A stretch of 64,000 bases of DNA from JACPVF01 sp964502095 (GCA_964502095.1 CAZCUF010000008.1:1-64000); one strand, 5' to 3'. Positions 52,143-61,310 are shown, counted from the stretch's first letter. Made by a program: numbers and translations. Notes: a model not told the origin generated them from the letters alone.

Positions 52143-53423
52143 TTACGGCCCTGCAGTCGAAACAGCCAGACGCTGTGGGTCGATAAATTTCCGCGCCGCT
52201 TCCAAAACCGCTTTGGTTGTTACAGCATTCACCCGCTCGGCATAGCGCTGATAATAATCCAAACCCAAATCATGGCGTTCGATATTCAACAATGCATTCG
52301 CGACGCCGCCGTTCGATTCCAGAGAAAGCGGCAAGCGGCCGATAAAATTGGCTTTACTGTCGGCCAATTCGGTCTCCGTCACGCCAGTTTTTACGAATCG
52401 AGTCAATTCTTTCAGAATCAAATCGCCGGCCTTTTTCACATTCGCCGGATTCACGCCCGCGCTCACCGACCACGTGCCCGGCCCGATGCCTGCGCTCATA
52501 CTCGAGTACGCATAATACGCCAAACCGGATTTTTCACGAACCACATTACCGATGCGTCCCATCATACCGAATTGCCCGAGCACAGAGTTTCCCAACGAAG
52601 CCGCTAAAAATTCGGGGTCTTTTCGACGCGGCCCAACTGTGCCAATTACAATATCGGATTGGGATTTACCCGCAATCACATGATGACGCTTCACGGTTTC
52701 ACGCAAATGTTTAAGCTCAGGTAAACCGGGCGCTTCCTTCTGACCCTTGACCTGCCAGCCTTCAAAGACGCGCCTCACCTCTGCGATGGCTTTCTTCGGC
52801 TCGATACCGCCAACGATGGTAATGACCATACCTCGAGGTCCGAAAAACGAACGATGAAATTCGACCAGATCCTCGCGCGTGATCGCTTTGATCGTTTCAG
52901 GCCAGCCGTCGTCCGGGCGGCTGTAAGGATGTCCGTCGAACAGGATTTGATCGAAAACCAGATCGGCCATATCCGATGTGTCCTGTGCGCGAATCGAGAG
53001 GCCGGTAAATAGTTGCGTGCGAAGTTTCTCAACTTCCTGCGCGGGAAATGCCGCCGTACGCATCGTTTCAGAAAGAAGATCGAGGAGCAGAGGCAGATCC
53101 TCCGCCAAAGAACGTCCGCTGAAGCCGGTGGCGTGCGTACCTGAATCGTAACCCAGTGTTGCACCGACCGATTCCAATTCATTGTAGATCGAATCGAAAT
53201 TGTGCCGTTTGGTGCCGCGCATCAACGCGGATGCCACAAAATCTGCCAGGCCAAGTTTTTCATCCGGTTCGTTCAAACTACCGGCCTGCAAATATCCGCT
53301 GATCGAAACGGAGGCGCTGTTGAAGTTGGCGCGCGACAAAACCGTAATGCCATTAGGCAGAACTACGCGTTGAATATCCTCCGGGCCGGGCAGGGAGTGT
53401 GTAACCTTCGTTGTTTTTGCCAT
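52143..53423 (-). CDS. M16 peptidase homologue lacking the zinc motif
   Basis: 426 residues, M16 fold (FTGLSIRAQDTSDMADLVFD, SFFGPRGMVITIVGGIEP). Where active members have HxxEH it reads GLADFVASALMRGT, so His and Glu are absent. Such subunits pair with an active one, as in mitochondrial processing peptidase. Its ATG follows the stop of the active partner with no gap. Confidence 0.88.
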   Translation of the reverse strand: MAKTTKVTHSLPGPEDIQRVVLPNGITVLSRANFNSASVSISGYLQAGSLNEPDEKLGLADFVASALMRGTKRHNFDSIYNELESVGATLGYDSGTHATGFSGRSLAEDLPLLLDLLSETMRTAAFPAQEVEKLRTQLFTGLSIRAQDTSDMADLVFDQILFDGHPYSRPDDGWPETIKAITREDLVEFHRSFFGPRGMVITIVGGIEPKKAIAEVRRVFEGWQVKGQKEAPGLPELKHLRETVKRHHVIAGKSQSDIVIGTVGPRRKDPEFLAASLGNSVLGQFGMMGRIGNVVREKSGLAYYAYSSMSAGIGPGTWSVSAGVNPANVKKAGDLILKELTRFVKTGVTETELADSKANFIGRLPLSLESNGGVANALLNIERHDLGLDYYQRYAERVNAVTTKAVLEAARKFIDPQRLAVSTAGP

Positions 53424-54707
53424 TCAGGATTCCTCAGCAACGGGGATATAAGTACCGACCACGCGCGATTGGGGTTTTAGGTATTCGCGCGCCACGCGTT
53501 GAATTTCCTTCGGAGTGACTTTGGCAAGCTTATCGAGATAGGTGAGAAACCAATCGTAGGTATCGAAGATTTCCGCGTAGCCCATCCAAAAGGCCTGATT
53601 GGTGATGTTCTCACTGCCATACGCGAAGATGGCCCGCGCCTGTTTGACCGCGCGCGCGACCTCCTGTTTTGAAACCGGATCATTTTGTACGCGTTCCAAT
53701 TCACGATCCAGCGCGGTGAGCGTTTCTTCGGGCTTGCGTTTGGGGTGAACGGTCAGAGTGAGATAATAAAGAAAGGGATCGATCGTGGCGGTGGCTCCGC
53801 CCGAAACGCTGACCGCCAGTTCTTTATCCACCAGAGCGCGATAGAGGCGCGAAGTTTTATTGGATATGCCGCCTCCGAACATATTCAAACTGGACGCGCC
53901 AGCCAGGAGACTATCCAAAACGGTGAGCGGGAAAAAGTCCGGATGGGAAGCGGGCGGAACATGGTACGCAACTTGAAGATAGGTGGTCTCACCCGGTCCT
54001 TCCATGGACAGCCGCACTTCGCCGCGTGCCGGCGGTTCCGTACGGGATAGGCGCGGCGGAACGGGCCCGGCGGGAATCGGCTCAAATAATTCCTTGATGC
54101 GCGCCAGCATAGTTTTGGTGTCGAAATCCCCGGCCACAGCCATGACCGCGTTATTGGGTACATAATAAGTACGATAATGCTGATACAGGTCAGCACGGGT
54201 CATGGAATGGAGGTCGGCCATATCGCCGATCACTTCGTGATGATATGAATGAACGCGGAAAGCCGCCTGTTGAACGGCCTCGCCTAGCTGGAATAACGGT
54301 TCGTTCTCGTTGCCTTCGCGCTCCGAGATGATGACCGTGCGCTCAGAAGCCGCTTCTTTTTCGTCGAAGAGACTGTTGACCATGCGATCTGCTTCGAGGC
54401 GCAGGCCCAGGTCGATCTTATCGGCCGGCATGGTTTCATAATAAGCCGTCCAATCGAGATAGGTCATGGCATTCCAGGACGCGCCCAGGCGGGAAACCGC
54501 TTTATCAAGTTCGGCGGCCGCAAATTGCGGCGTGCCTTTGAATTGCATGTGCTCGGTCCAATGCGAGATGCCGGTTTTGCCATTGACTTCGTCGCGCGAG
54601 CCGACGCGATACCAAACCCAGGAGGAGATCAGCGGCGCGGTATGGATTTCCTTCAACAGAACCTTCATGCCATTCGACAGGGTGATACGGGTAAGTTTAT
54701 TGGTCAT
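53424..54707 (-). CDS. M16 zinc peptidase, catalytic subunit
   Basis: 427 residues. H49-W-T-E52-H53 in GISHWTEHMQFKGT is the inverted zinc motif, with the downstream Glu in ERTVIISEREGNENEP. It cuts peptides or small proteins inside a closed chamber formed with the partner. No signal peptide is seen, so it acts in the cytoplasm or reaches outside by another way. Confidence 0.93.
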   Translation of the reverse strand: MTNKLTRITLSNGMKVLLKEIHTAPLISSWVWYRVGSRDEVNGKTGISHWTEHMQFKGTPQFAAAELDKAVSRLGASWNAMTYLDWTAYYETMPADKIDLGLRLEADRMVNSLFDEKEAASERTVIISEREGNENEPLFQLGEAVQQAAFRVHSYHHEVIGDMADLHSMTRADLYQHYRTYYVPNNAVMAVAGDFDTKTMLARIKELFEPIPAGPVPPRLSRTEPPARGEVRLSMEGPGETTYLQVAYHVPPASHPDFFPLTVLDSLLAGASSLNMFGGGISNKTSRLYRALVDKELAVSVSGGATATIDPFLYYLTLTVHPKRKPEETLTALDRELERVQNDPVSKQEVARAVKQARAIFAYGSENITNQAFWMGYAEIFDTYDWFLTYLDKLAKVTPKEIQRVAREYLKPQSRVVGTYIPVAEES

Positions 54708-54758
54708 GGAACTCCAAAGTGTAAACGACTTTGACGATGAAAGATATTCGACTCATTA

Positions 54759-55520
54759 TTAATGACAAATCGGCGCGCGGTCCAGATTGAGCGCATTCGG
54801 TTCGACCAGACAATATAAAGGCTTGACGACATTTTGCAAGCCCACGAAAGGCTCGTGCAGTTCGGTCTGCGCCAGTGGAATATTGACCGGCACATCCAAA
54901 TGAACCGGGATTTCGTCCTGAACCCGAGGAGAGAAGTTTAACCCTACATTCAGAACCGTGCCAGAGGGCAATGTAACTGTGGCTGGCGCATCGATATCGA
55001 CTGCCGAGGTGTTGATGCGAACGCGCGCATTTGCAATCACAGTGTCTTCAGCCAGAGTAATGCGGGTTGTTTCCTGAATCGGGACGGTGATGTCCAACGG
55101 AATCATCGCATCAACCGGAATATTAGCCTGGATGCTGGCGCGGTCCATTTTCTGGAAATTAGTGTACAACCCGCCCAATATATTGGAACCCGCATCTCCA
55201 GCCGTCACTTGTACAGCATAGAATACACTGCCAAGATAAAGAAGTAACGCCAACAAGATACCATTGACTACCAGAGATAGGATACCTGTCACTGTCCAAA
55301 ACGCCGGAAGAATGCGATTATATTCCCGAGCGGAACCAGCCGAAGGCGCGGCCGGACGCGGGCTTTTTGACGCAGAAGGCGGATGCGGCGCGGACTTCCG
55401 GGCTTTTGGCAAACGCGATAATAGTGAAGAATCGATCGGTTGTGTTTTTTCGTTTTCCGCGCTGGATAAGATCTTCCGCATACGACTGCGCGGATCGTTG
55501 CTTTTTGGATCGCTGGTCAT
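54759..55520 (-). CDS. Single-pass membrane protein, unknown function
   Basis: 253 residues. The first 70 are charged then Pro/Ser/Ala-rich and would be cytoplasmic; one transmembrane helix spans about 73-97; the rest (about 98-253) is extracytoplasmic with repeated Pro-Val/Ile-rich stretches (IPVDAMIPLDITVPIQE, EIPVHLDVPVNIPLAQTE) that look like short beta strands. No recognised family. It is divergent from the oxidoreductase gene at 55682. Confidence 0.65.
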   Translation of the reverse strand: MTSDPKSNDPRSRMRKILSSAENEKTQPIDSSLLSRLPKARKSAPHPPSASKSPRPAAPSAGSAREYNRILPAFWTVTGILSLVVNGILLALLLYLGSVFYAVQVTAGDAGSNILGGLYTNFQKMDRASIQANIPVDAMIPLDITVPIQETTRITLAEDTVIANARVRINTSAVDIDAPATVTLPSGTVLNVGLNFSPRVQDEIPVHLDVPVNIPLAQTELHEPFVGLQNVVKPLYCLVEPNALNLDRAPICH

Positions 55521-55633
55521 GTGGCCTCCTGGACTTCAAAACGATGCTTAATCTTAACATAGACCAGCCGTTTTTATGTACTCCGCGCGGCTTTCCTCAG
55601 AACGTGTTGCTTGTCCGTGCCTGATTTTCTGGC

Positions 55634-55639
55634 TATAAT
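55634..55639 (+). promoter_or_regulatory. -10 element for the oxidoreductase gene
   Basis: TATAAT, 42 bases before the GTG start. No convincing -35. Confidence 0.4.
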
Positions 55640-55681
55640 CACTTGATTTTATTTGGCGCAGTATAGAAGGAGGAATACAAA

Positions 55682-57025
55682 GTGGCGGATCAATATTCTG
55701 TGGCGGTGATCGGCGCCGGCCCGGCGGGGATATTTGGCGCGCGCGAGCTTGCCAATATGGGCGCACGCGTTGTGCTGTTCAACCGCGATATTAAACCCGG
55801 CGGCCTGGCCGAATATGGCGTATATCCCAATAAACACAAAATGAAGGAAGGCTTTCGCAAGCAATTCCGCCAGGCGCTTATGAACGAGAACCTGACCTAT
55901 TATGGAAATTTGAAAGTCGGTGCACAAGGCGACCTCACCTTCGACGATTTGCGCGCGCTGGGCTTTCAAGCGATTCTGGTCACCGTGGGAGCGCAAGGCA
56001 CAAAATGGCTCGGACTGCCCGGCGAGGACCTAGAAGGCGTTTATCACGCCAAGGACCTGGTGTATTACTACAACCAACTGCCATCGTTCAGCCAGAAACA
56101 GTTCCGGCTGGGCAGACGCTGTGCGATCATCGGCGCGGGCAACGTGATGTTGGATGTCGCTTATTATCTGACGCGGGAAATCCAATCGGACGAAGTCATC
56201 GCGGTGGTGCGGCGCGGGCCCGGCGAGGTTAATTTTACAAAAGAAGAAATGACGCGCGTGATTGCCAACCTGGACCTCGACGCGTTCAAGGCGGAGATAC
56301 AGCGCGTTCTGCCCGCACTGCAAGCGGTCGGTCAGGATCCGGAATTGGGCCGTCACAAAGTTTTGGACGCCCAGTCCAAAGCGGATCCTAAAACCAGCGC
56401 CTCGCGTTTTCGTTTCGAATTCCTCACTTCGCCCGTCCAAATGATCGGTGAAAACGGCGTACTGATCCAACTTGAAGTTGAGGATAATATCCTTGTAATG
56501 AAGGACGGCGACCTGAAAGCCCGCGGCACAGGCCATAAACGCACGCTGGACGTAGACACCGTCATCTTTGCCATCGGCGATAAAGTGGATGCCTCCATCG
56601 GCCTCCCCTCCGACTCGACTGAATTCATCAAAAATCCTTCGCCGCGCTTTCCGATCTCTGGAACTTCCTATGAGGCCTTCGATCCAAAGACCAACGCGCC
56701 CATCCTCGACCTTTTCGTCGGCGGCTGGGCGCGCAAAGCCAGCGACGGACTGGTGGGCGTGGCGCGCAAAGACGGCACCAATGCATCCAAGGCCGTCTGG
56801 CAGTATTTGCAAACCATGCCGCCTGCCTCCGTTGATCTTGAAGCTGTCGCTGAAAAAGTGAGAAGCACCGGCAGGCAGATGATCACAAAAGAAGAAGTTC
56901 AAAAGCTCGAAGCCGTTGAAACCGCCGAGGCGCAAAAGCGCGGTCTGGAGGAATTCAAATTCGCCACAAACGAGGAAATGCTTGCGGCCATTGGTCTCAT
57001 GGTCTCGGAGCGAGCTTCTTCATAA
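55682..57025 (+). CDS. FAD-dependent oxidoreductase (ferredoxin-NADP reductase / GltD-like)
   Basis: 447 residues, GTG start with GAAGGAGGA upstream. FAD motif VIGAGPAGIFGAREL (about 8-22) and NADPH motif AIIGAGNVMLDVA (about 155-167) are those of the adrenodoxin reductase (FprA)/GltD group; LGLPGEDLEGVYHAKDL is typical too. It would move electrons between NADPH and ferredoxin or feed a partner such as glutamate synthase. It ends at a strong terminator, so it is alone. Confidence 0.88.
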   Translation: MADQYSVAVIGAGPAGIFGARELANMGARVVLFNRDIKPGGLAEYGVYPNKHKMKEGFRKQFRQALMNENLTYYGNLKVGAQGDLTFDDLRALGFQAILVTVGAQGTKWLGLPGEDLEGVYHAKDLVYYYNQLPSFSQKQFRLGRRCAIIGAGNVMLDVAYYLTREIQSDEVIAVVRRGPGEVNFTKEEMTRVIANLDLDAFKAEIQRVLPALQAVGQDPELGRHKVLDAQSKADPKTSASRFRFEFLTSPVQMIGENGVLIQLEVEDNILVMKDGDLKARGTGHKRTLDVDTVIFAIGDKVDASIGLPSDSTEFIKNPSPRFPISGTSYEAFDPKTNAPILDLFVGGWARKASDGLVGVARKDGTNASKAVWQYLQTMPPASVDLEAVAEKVRSTGRQMITKEEVQKLEAVETAEAQKRGLEEFKFATNEEMLAAIGLMVSERASS

Positions 57026-57039
57026 ATCATCATCGTCGA

Positions 57040-57067
57040 ACGGACAGGCGCGCGCCTGTCCGTTTTT
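57040..57067 (+). terminator. Intrinsic terminator
   Basis: CGGACAGGC / GCCTGTCCG stem followed by TTTTT, before the DHODH-like gene. Confidence 0.88.
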
Positions 57068-57076
57068 ATTTTTAGC

Positions 57077-57832
57077 ATGAAACGCGACCTCGTCTTTCGA
57101 CAACCTTTGATGAACGCCGCCGGGATGTTCGGCTTTGCGCCCGACGCGCGTTTGTCGATTCACTGGGAGGAGTTCGGCGCGTTCGTGACGAACCCGATCA
57201 GTCTCCGCCCGCGCCTGCCCGCCGCGCAACCGGCTCTGATCGAATTCCCCGGCGGATTCCTGCTACACAGCGGCCTGCCGAATCCCGGGTTCAATGCGGC
57301 GCTCAAAAAATATTCCGAACGCTGGTCGCGCGCGGACCTGCCCATCATCGTCCATCTCATGGCCGACCGTCCCGAGGAAGCGGCGCGCATGGTGCAAACT
57401 TTGGAATCGCAGGAAAATGTGATCGCCGCCGAACTGGGCTTCGCGCCGCTCCTGGCCGATGATCTCCTATCCGTTACGCTGGGAATGTGTCTGGGCGAAC
57501 TGCCGCTGATCTTTTCCCTGCCCGCTGAACAGGTTTTGAGAATAGGCCCGGGTTTGATTCAGAACGGCGCGGCCGCCATCAGCATTGCCGCGCCGCGCGG
57601 AAACCTGCCCGCCGCCGAAGCATTAATAAGCGGACGATTGTATGGCCCGGCCTTATTCCCTCAATCGCTGAATCTTGTACAGGACGCGGCGCGCATCGGT
57701 TTGCCCATCCTCGGCGCGGGCGGCGTATGGAACAAACAAAACGCGCAGGTCATGATGCAGGCCGGCGCATTGGCGGTGCAGGCCGACGCGGTGTTATGGG
57801 GTTTGGATTGGCCCAGCCAGACCGATGAATAG
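57077..57832 (+). CDS. Degenerate dihydroorotate dehydrogenase-like protein
   Basis: 251 residues. The opening MNAAGMFGFAPD and the closing LPILGAGGVWNKQNAQVMMQ AGA-type phosphate loop are those of PyrD-like flavin barrels. It is short for PyrD (about 300), the FMN-binding Lys of KTxT is Asn (TNPISLRPR), and the NxSxPN catalytic loop is LGFAPLLADD. I infer a non-orotate role or loss of activity. It begins just after a terminator and ends 7 bases before a convergent gene. Confidence 0.65.
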   Translation: MKRDLVFRQPLMNAAGMFGFAPDARLSIHWEEFGAFVTNPISLRPRLPAAQPALIEFPGGFLLHSGLPNPGFNAALKKYSERWSRADLPIIVHLMADRPEEAARMVQTLESQENVIAAELGFAPLLADDLLSVTLGMCLGELPLIFSLPAEQVLRIGPGLIQNGAAAISIAAPRGNLPAAEALISGRLYGPALFPQSLNLVQDAARIGLPILGAGGVWNKQNAQVMMQAGALAVQADAVLWGLDWPSQTDE

Positions 57833-57839
57833 ATATTTT

Positions 57840-59144
57840 TTAAATTTCATTTTTCGCCAGCAATCGCTGGCTTTCATCCAACAGGCACAAGATCAAAAAC
57901 CAAAAACTGAGCACAAGTTCCAACCCCACCGACAGCGCATGTCGCTGAGGGGCCATCGCATCGCCGTGCCAGCTTACAAAGAGATGGGGAAAGATCGGCA
58001 GACACAGAAGGATGAACACAGCCCATAACGGATTCCTGCGCCAGGCGCGGGTAAAGACCGCGCTCAACGCGGCCACCATGACGAGGAGCCAGATCCAACG
58101 GATGAATCGATCCGGGTAGAGAAGAGTTTCCAACCGCCACGGCATCAGCGCACGATATTGGCGCGAAAAGTAATTCGAGGCGTTATCGAACGCCGTCAAT
58201 TCTTCGAACTCATTCCAGGCACTGCCCATACTGCGCACCGGGTCAGTAACCAGCCAGCGCATATAGCAAATTTTGCCGTGCGTAGTGAGCCAGGCGCGAA
58301 AACTTTCCAGGGCCGGGTCGTTATAGAAGGCGCGCTCATCGCCGTTGGCAAATTCCCCTTTTAGACCCATCAATTCCGGCGTGACCGGCATGCCGCAGGA
58401 TTCAAAGAAACGCACCGCCCGGGCATCCGGCAATACGCGGCGGCCGATCAAATTGATCAATGGGAAAACCCAGCGCCCGCCGAGATTCGCGCTGGCATTG
58501 TTGAGCAAAAAGATGAGAACGAAAACTCCCGCAAGAATCAAAGCGCGCTTCCTCATCCAGCGTAGAAGCACAGCCAGCAGAATCAACCCGGCCAGCATCA
58601 ATAGCAAATAGGCGTTGGTATCGCGCGTGAAGGCGAGCAGAAATGCAATCACACACAGGAGAATCGCCTTGTAGATTCGCCAGCCGTGCAACAGCCAAAT
58701 CCCCGCGGCAAGAAATAGAACGAACCCTGAAATGGAAAGCGACTCGGTCATCATTACGAAATCCCAACCCGCCAGTTTGCGAGCGAGACTCAGGGCGAGG
58801 ATCAAAATAAAGGCCAACGGCTCCAGCCAAAGGGTCCGGAGCGAGGCGGCGATTGCAAACGCCAGCAAGCCCCAAGCCAGAATCGAAAATCCAAGCTGGA
58901 GTTGCGCGGCGGCGCGGTCATCCTGATAAGTGATTTTCAAAAGAAGTGGGAACACAAACGGACGGGAACTGCCCCAAAAATTCACGCTGAACAGCGGCTG
59001 ATTGGAGATGCGCAAATACGCGGTGGTATCGGCCAGCGTTCGCGGTTTATTGAGGGCCGGCAGGCTGGTTGTGACGCGCAGAATCAGATAACAAATAAAT
59101 AGAAATAACAGAAATAGATAAACGGCTTTTTTGGTATCGCGCAT
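57840..59144 (-). CDS. Polytopic membrane protein, GT-C glycosyltransferase-like
   Basis: 434 residues with about 10-12 hydrophobic segments. The first periplasmic loop has LADTTAYLRISNQPLF, with an acidic residue where GT-C enzymes keep a catalytic Asp, and a soluble loop lies near 230-320. This is the style of PMT/ArnT-like mannosyl- or arabinosyltransferases, which use polyprenyl-linked sugars. Assignment is by architecture only. It abuts dtd, stop to ATG. Confidence 0.6.
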   Translation of the reverse strand: MRDTKKAVYLFLLFLFICYLILRVTTSLPALNKPRTLADTTAYLRISNQPLFSVNFWGSSRPFVFPLLLKITYQDDRAAAQLQLGFSILAWGLLAFAIAASLRTLWLEPLAFILILALSLARKLAGWDFVMMTESLSISGFVLFLAAGIWLLHGWRIYKAILLCVIAFLLAFTRDTNAYLLLMLAGLILLAVLLRWMRKRALILAGVFVLIFLLNNASANLGGRWVFPLINLIGRRVLPDARAVRFFESCGMPVTPELMGLKGEFANGDERAFYNDPALESFRAWLTTHGKICYMRWLVTDPVRSMGSAWNEFEELTAFDNASNYFSRQYRALMPWRLETLLYPDRFIRWIWLLVMVAALSAVFTRAWRRNPLWAVFILLCLPIFPHLFVSWHGDAMAPQRHALSVGLELVLSFWFLILCLLDESQRLLAKNEI

Positions 59145-59582
59145 TTATTTTTCCAGCCAGATCGTCACCGGACCATCGTTATGGATCTCCACCAGCATGT
59201 GCGCGCCGAATAGGCCGGATTGAGTCGGCACGCCATGGCCGCGCATTAACTCGATGAAGCGGTCCACTAAGGGCGCGGCGGCTTTGGGTAAGGCCGCGTC
59301 GGTGAACGAAGGACGGCGGCCCTTACGCGCATCGGCGTAGAGCGTGAATTGCGAGACAACCAGCGCCTCGCCTTTAACATCCAAAATTGAAAGATTCGTT
59401 TTGCCCTGCTCGTCTTCAAAGATGCGCAGGTGAGCGATCTTCTCAGCCAGAAACGCGGCCTGTTCCTCCCCATCGCCATGACCGATGCCCAGTAAAACAA
59501 CAAGACCATGCTGAATCTCAGCAATGGTCCTGCCTTCGATAATCACTTTCCCGGATTGCACTCTCTGAAGTAATACGCGCAT
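59145..59582 (-). CDS. dtd: D-aminoacyl-tRNA deacylase
   Basis: 145 residues. VVSQFTLYADARKGRRPSF holds the SQxTL motif and NDGPVTIWLEK the Gly-Pro motif that together exclude L-amino acids. It removes D-amino acids (and glycine) from tRNA. Located 35 bases after trpS, a sensible tRNA-quality-control neighbour. Confidence 0.95.
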   Translation of the reverse strand: MRVLLQRVQSGKVIIEGRTIAEIQHGLVVLLGIGHGDGEEQAAFLAEKIAHLRIFEDEQGKTNLSILDVKGEALVVSQFTLYADARKGRRPSFTDAALPKAAAPLVDRFIELMRGHGVPTQSGLFGAHMLVEIHNDGPVTIWLEK

Positions 59583-59617
59583 TTTAAAACAGTCGCGAAG
59601 GCCGCGCCTATCAACGG

Positions 59618-60604
59618 TCAGGGCAAATGCACCGCGGCGCGTACTTCAGCCATGGTCTTTTCGGCAATGACGCGGGCGCGCTTGGCGCCGTCATCGAGTA
59701 CATCTTGAACGTAGCCCGGCTTCTTTTCCAGTTCGGCGCGTTTGGCGCGAAACGGTTCGAGATGCGCATTCAGGTTTTTGGCAAGAAGTTTCTTGCAGTC
59801 CACACAGCCGAGCACGGCCGTGCGACAATCGCGATTAATCATGGCTACTTCATCTGCAGATGAAAAAATCTTGTGCATCGAAAATACATTGCACACGTCC
59901 GGATTGCCCGGGTCGGTGCGCCGTTTACGCGCCGGGTCGGTGACCATTTGCATTACACGCTGTTCGGTCTCCTTCGGCGTGGCGGCAAGTTCGATGTGAT
60001 TGTTGAGACTCTTGCTCATCTTCTCTTTGCCGTCAATGCCCAGCACCTTCAGCACTTCGGTGTGTTTGACCTGCGGTTCGATCAACGCCTTGGTGTGATA
60101 ACGGTAATTGAAAGAGCGCACGATCTCGCGCGCAAATTCGATGTGAGGCGCCTGGTCGATACCGACCGGCACTACATCCGTTTTGTACAGCACAATGTCA
60201 GCTGTCATCAAAACGGGATAACCGACTAAACCATAGTTGACGTTATCTGGCTGTTGGCGCACTTTTTCCTTGAAAGTCGGCAGGTCGGTCAGTTTGCCGA
60301 GCGGCGTAACCATGGAAAGGATCGTGTGAAGCTCCATCACCTGCGGCACATGCGATTGAATGAACAGGATCGACTCTTCGGGACGAATACCGGCGGCCAG
60401 CCAATCGAGCGCCATGTCCATTGTGTTTAGTTTCAGGTTTTCGGTCGTCTCGACCGTAGTGAGGGCGTGAATATCCACAATGCAGTAAACGCAATCGTAG
60501 TCCGCCTGTAACGCGACGTAATTCCGGATCGCGCCCAGATAGTTGCCTAAATGCTGGCGGCCGGTGGGCCGCGCCCCTGAAAAAACTCTTCCCTTTTTCG
60601 CCAT
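59618..60604 (-). CDS. trpS: Tryptophan-tRNA ligase
   Basis: 328 residues. ARPTGRQHLGNYLGAI (HIGH-type motif, about 11-26) and GKEKMSKSLNN (KMSKS, about 191-201). Class I synthetase charging tRNA-Trp; the only tRNA-Trp of this window is at 48537. It follows the SelW-like gene by 41 bases. Confidence 0.96.
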   Translation of the reverse strand: MAKKGRVFSGARPTGRQHLGNYLGAIRNYVALQADYDCVYCIVDIHALTTVETTENLKLNTMDMALDWLAAGIRPEESILFIQSHVPQVMELHTILSMVTPLGKLTDLPTFKEKVRQQPDNVNYGLVGYPVLMTADIVLYKTDVVPVGIDQAPHIEFAREIVRSFNYRYHTKALIEPQVKHTEVLKVLGIDGKEKMSKSLNNHIELAATPKETEQRVMQMVTDPARKRRTDPGNPDVCNVFSMHKIFSSADEVAMINRDCRTAVLGCVDCKKLLAKNLNAHLEPFRAKRAELEKKPGYVQDVLDDGAKRARVIAEKTMAEVRAAVHLP

Positions 60605-60645
60605 GAAAGTTCCTCTGATCGGCCGCGGACTGACCGCGGCAAAAT

Positions 60646-60888
60646 TTATTCTTCCACCAGCTTTCGCACCAATCCCAACACTTCACCGGGTTGCGCATGA
60701 CGTTTGGTCTGCAATTTCGAATATAACAACTGCCCGTTGACCGAGACTTCAAAGCGCCCGCCTGCGGAGGGCACCAGTTCGACCTTCTCGATCATGTGCT
60801 CGTATTCCTTGAGCAGTTGTTCCGCCAGGCCCACGGCCCGGCTGGTGTAGTGTCAGACTGCGCAGTAGACAATTTCGATGGTAAGCAT
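60646..60888 (-). CDS. SelW/Rdx-family selenoprotein with in-frame TGA (Sec12)
   Basis: 80 residues when the TGA at 60855-60853 is read as Sec: MLTIEIVYCAV, then U12, then HYTSRAVGLAEQLLKEY. Cys9-x-x-Sec12 at the end of strand 1 is exactly the redox motif of SelW/Rdx thioredoxin-fold proteins (mouse SelW has CGAU at this place). The body continues VELVPSAGGRFEVSVNGQLL and YSKLQTKRHAQPGEV, the family core. A reading that starts after the TGA keeps only 62 residues and loses the active site. A SECIS-like hairpin starts 10 bases after the TGA. The alternative, a nonsense mutation of a Cys codon, would need the same position by chance. Confidence 0.85.
60824..60842 (-). promoter_or_regulatory. 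Bacterial SECIS-like hairpin
   Basis: GCCGGGCC - GTG - GGCCTGGC: eight paired bases (one G-U) with loop GUG, starting 10 bases and placing its loop 18 bases after the TGA. Bacterial SECIS elements have the apical loop about 16-37 bases downstream with a G among its first bases, which this meets. Confidence 0.7.
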
Positions 60889-61012
60889 ACAGCTCATCCT
60901 ATCATCTAATTTACAGAAAAAAATACGCTTTTACCCTTATAAAAGGGCCAGGGATTGTTAGAAAATTATAACATGCCGACCGGCGAGTCTTGCGGAGGCA
61001 TCTACTGCGCGC

Positions 61013-61018
61013 TATAAT
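61013..61018 (+). promoter_or_regulatory. -10 element of the fmdB-like gene
   Basis: TATAAT, 34 bases before the ATG at 61053. Confidence 0.45.
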
Positions 61019-61052
61019 CGTGCACGTTATCGAGAAAGCAAGGAGATCGAAC

Positions 61053-61310
61053 ATGCCTGTTTACACGTATCGCTGTGAAAATTGCGGCGTCCAATTCGAG
61101 CGACATCAATCCTTTAGCGACGCACCGCTTAAAGTATGCCCTGAGTGCCGTAAGAAAACCTTGAAGAAGGTAATCACACCGAGCAAAATCATTTTCAAAG
61201 GTTCCGGTTTCTACTCCACCGATTATCACTCTCCTTCCGGAGAAGAGAAAAGTGCACCAAAGAAAAAGGAAACCAAGACGGAAAGCAAACCCAGCGGAAG
61301 TTCGGATTAG
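61053..61310 (+). CDS. FmdB-family zinc-ribbon protein
   Basis: 85 residues from ATG 61053 (AAGGAGATC upstream). MPVYTYRCENCGVQFE with CxxC (8-11) and CPEC (28-31) is the FmdB/regulatory zinc-ribbon start; GSGFYSTDY follows, then a Lys/Ser/Glu-rich tail. Thought to be regulatory, role unproven. Confidence 0.92.
   Translation: MPVYTYRCENCGVQFERHQSFSDAPLKVCPECRKKTLKKVITPSKIIFKGSGFYSTDYHSPSGEEKSAPKKKETKTESKPSGSSD

Noticed and set aside
56030..56935. 301-residue minus-strand ORF
   Set aside because: Antisense shadow of the FAD-dependent oxidoreductase.
60605..60645. T-box or trp leader before trpS
   Set aside because: Only 41 bases lie between the SelW-like gene and trpS; no room for, or sign of, a T-box.
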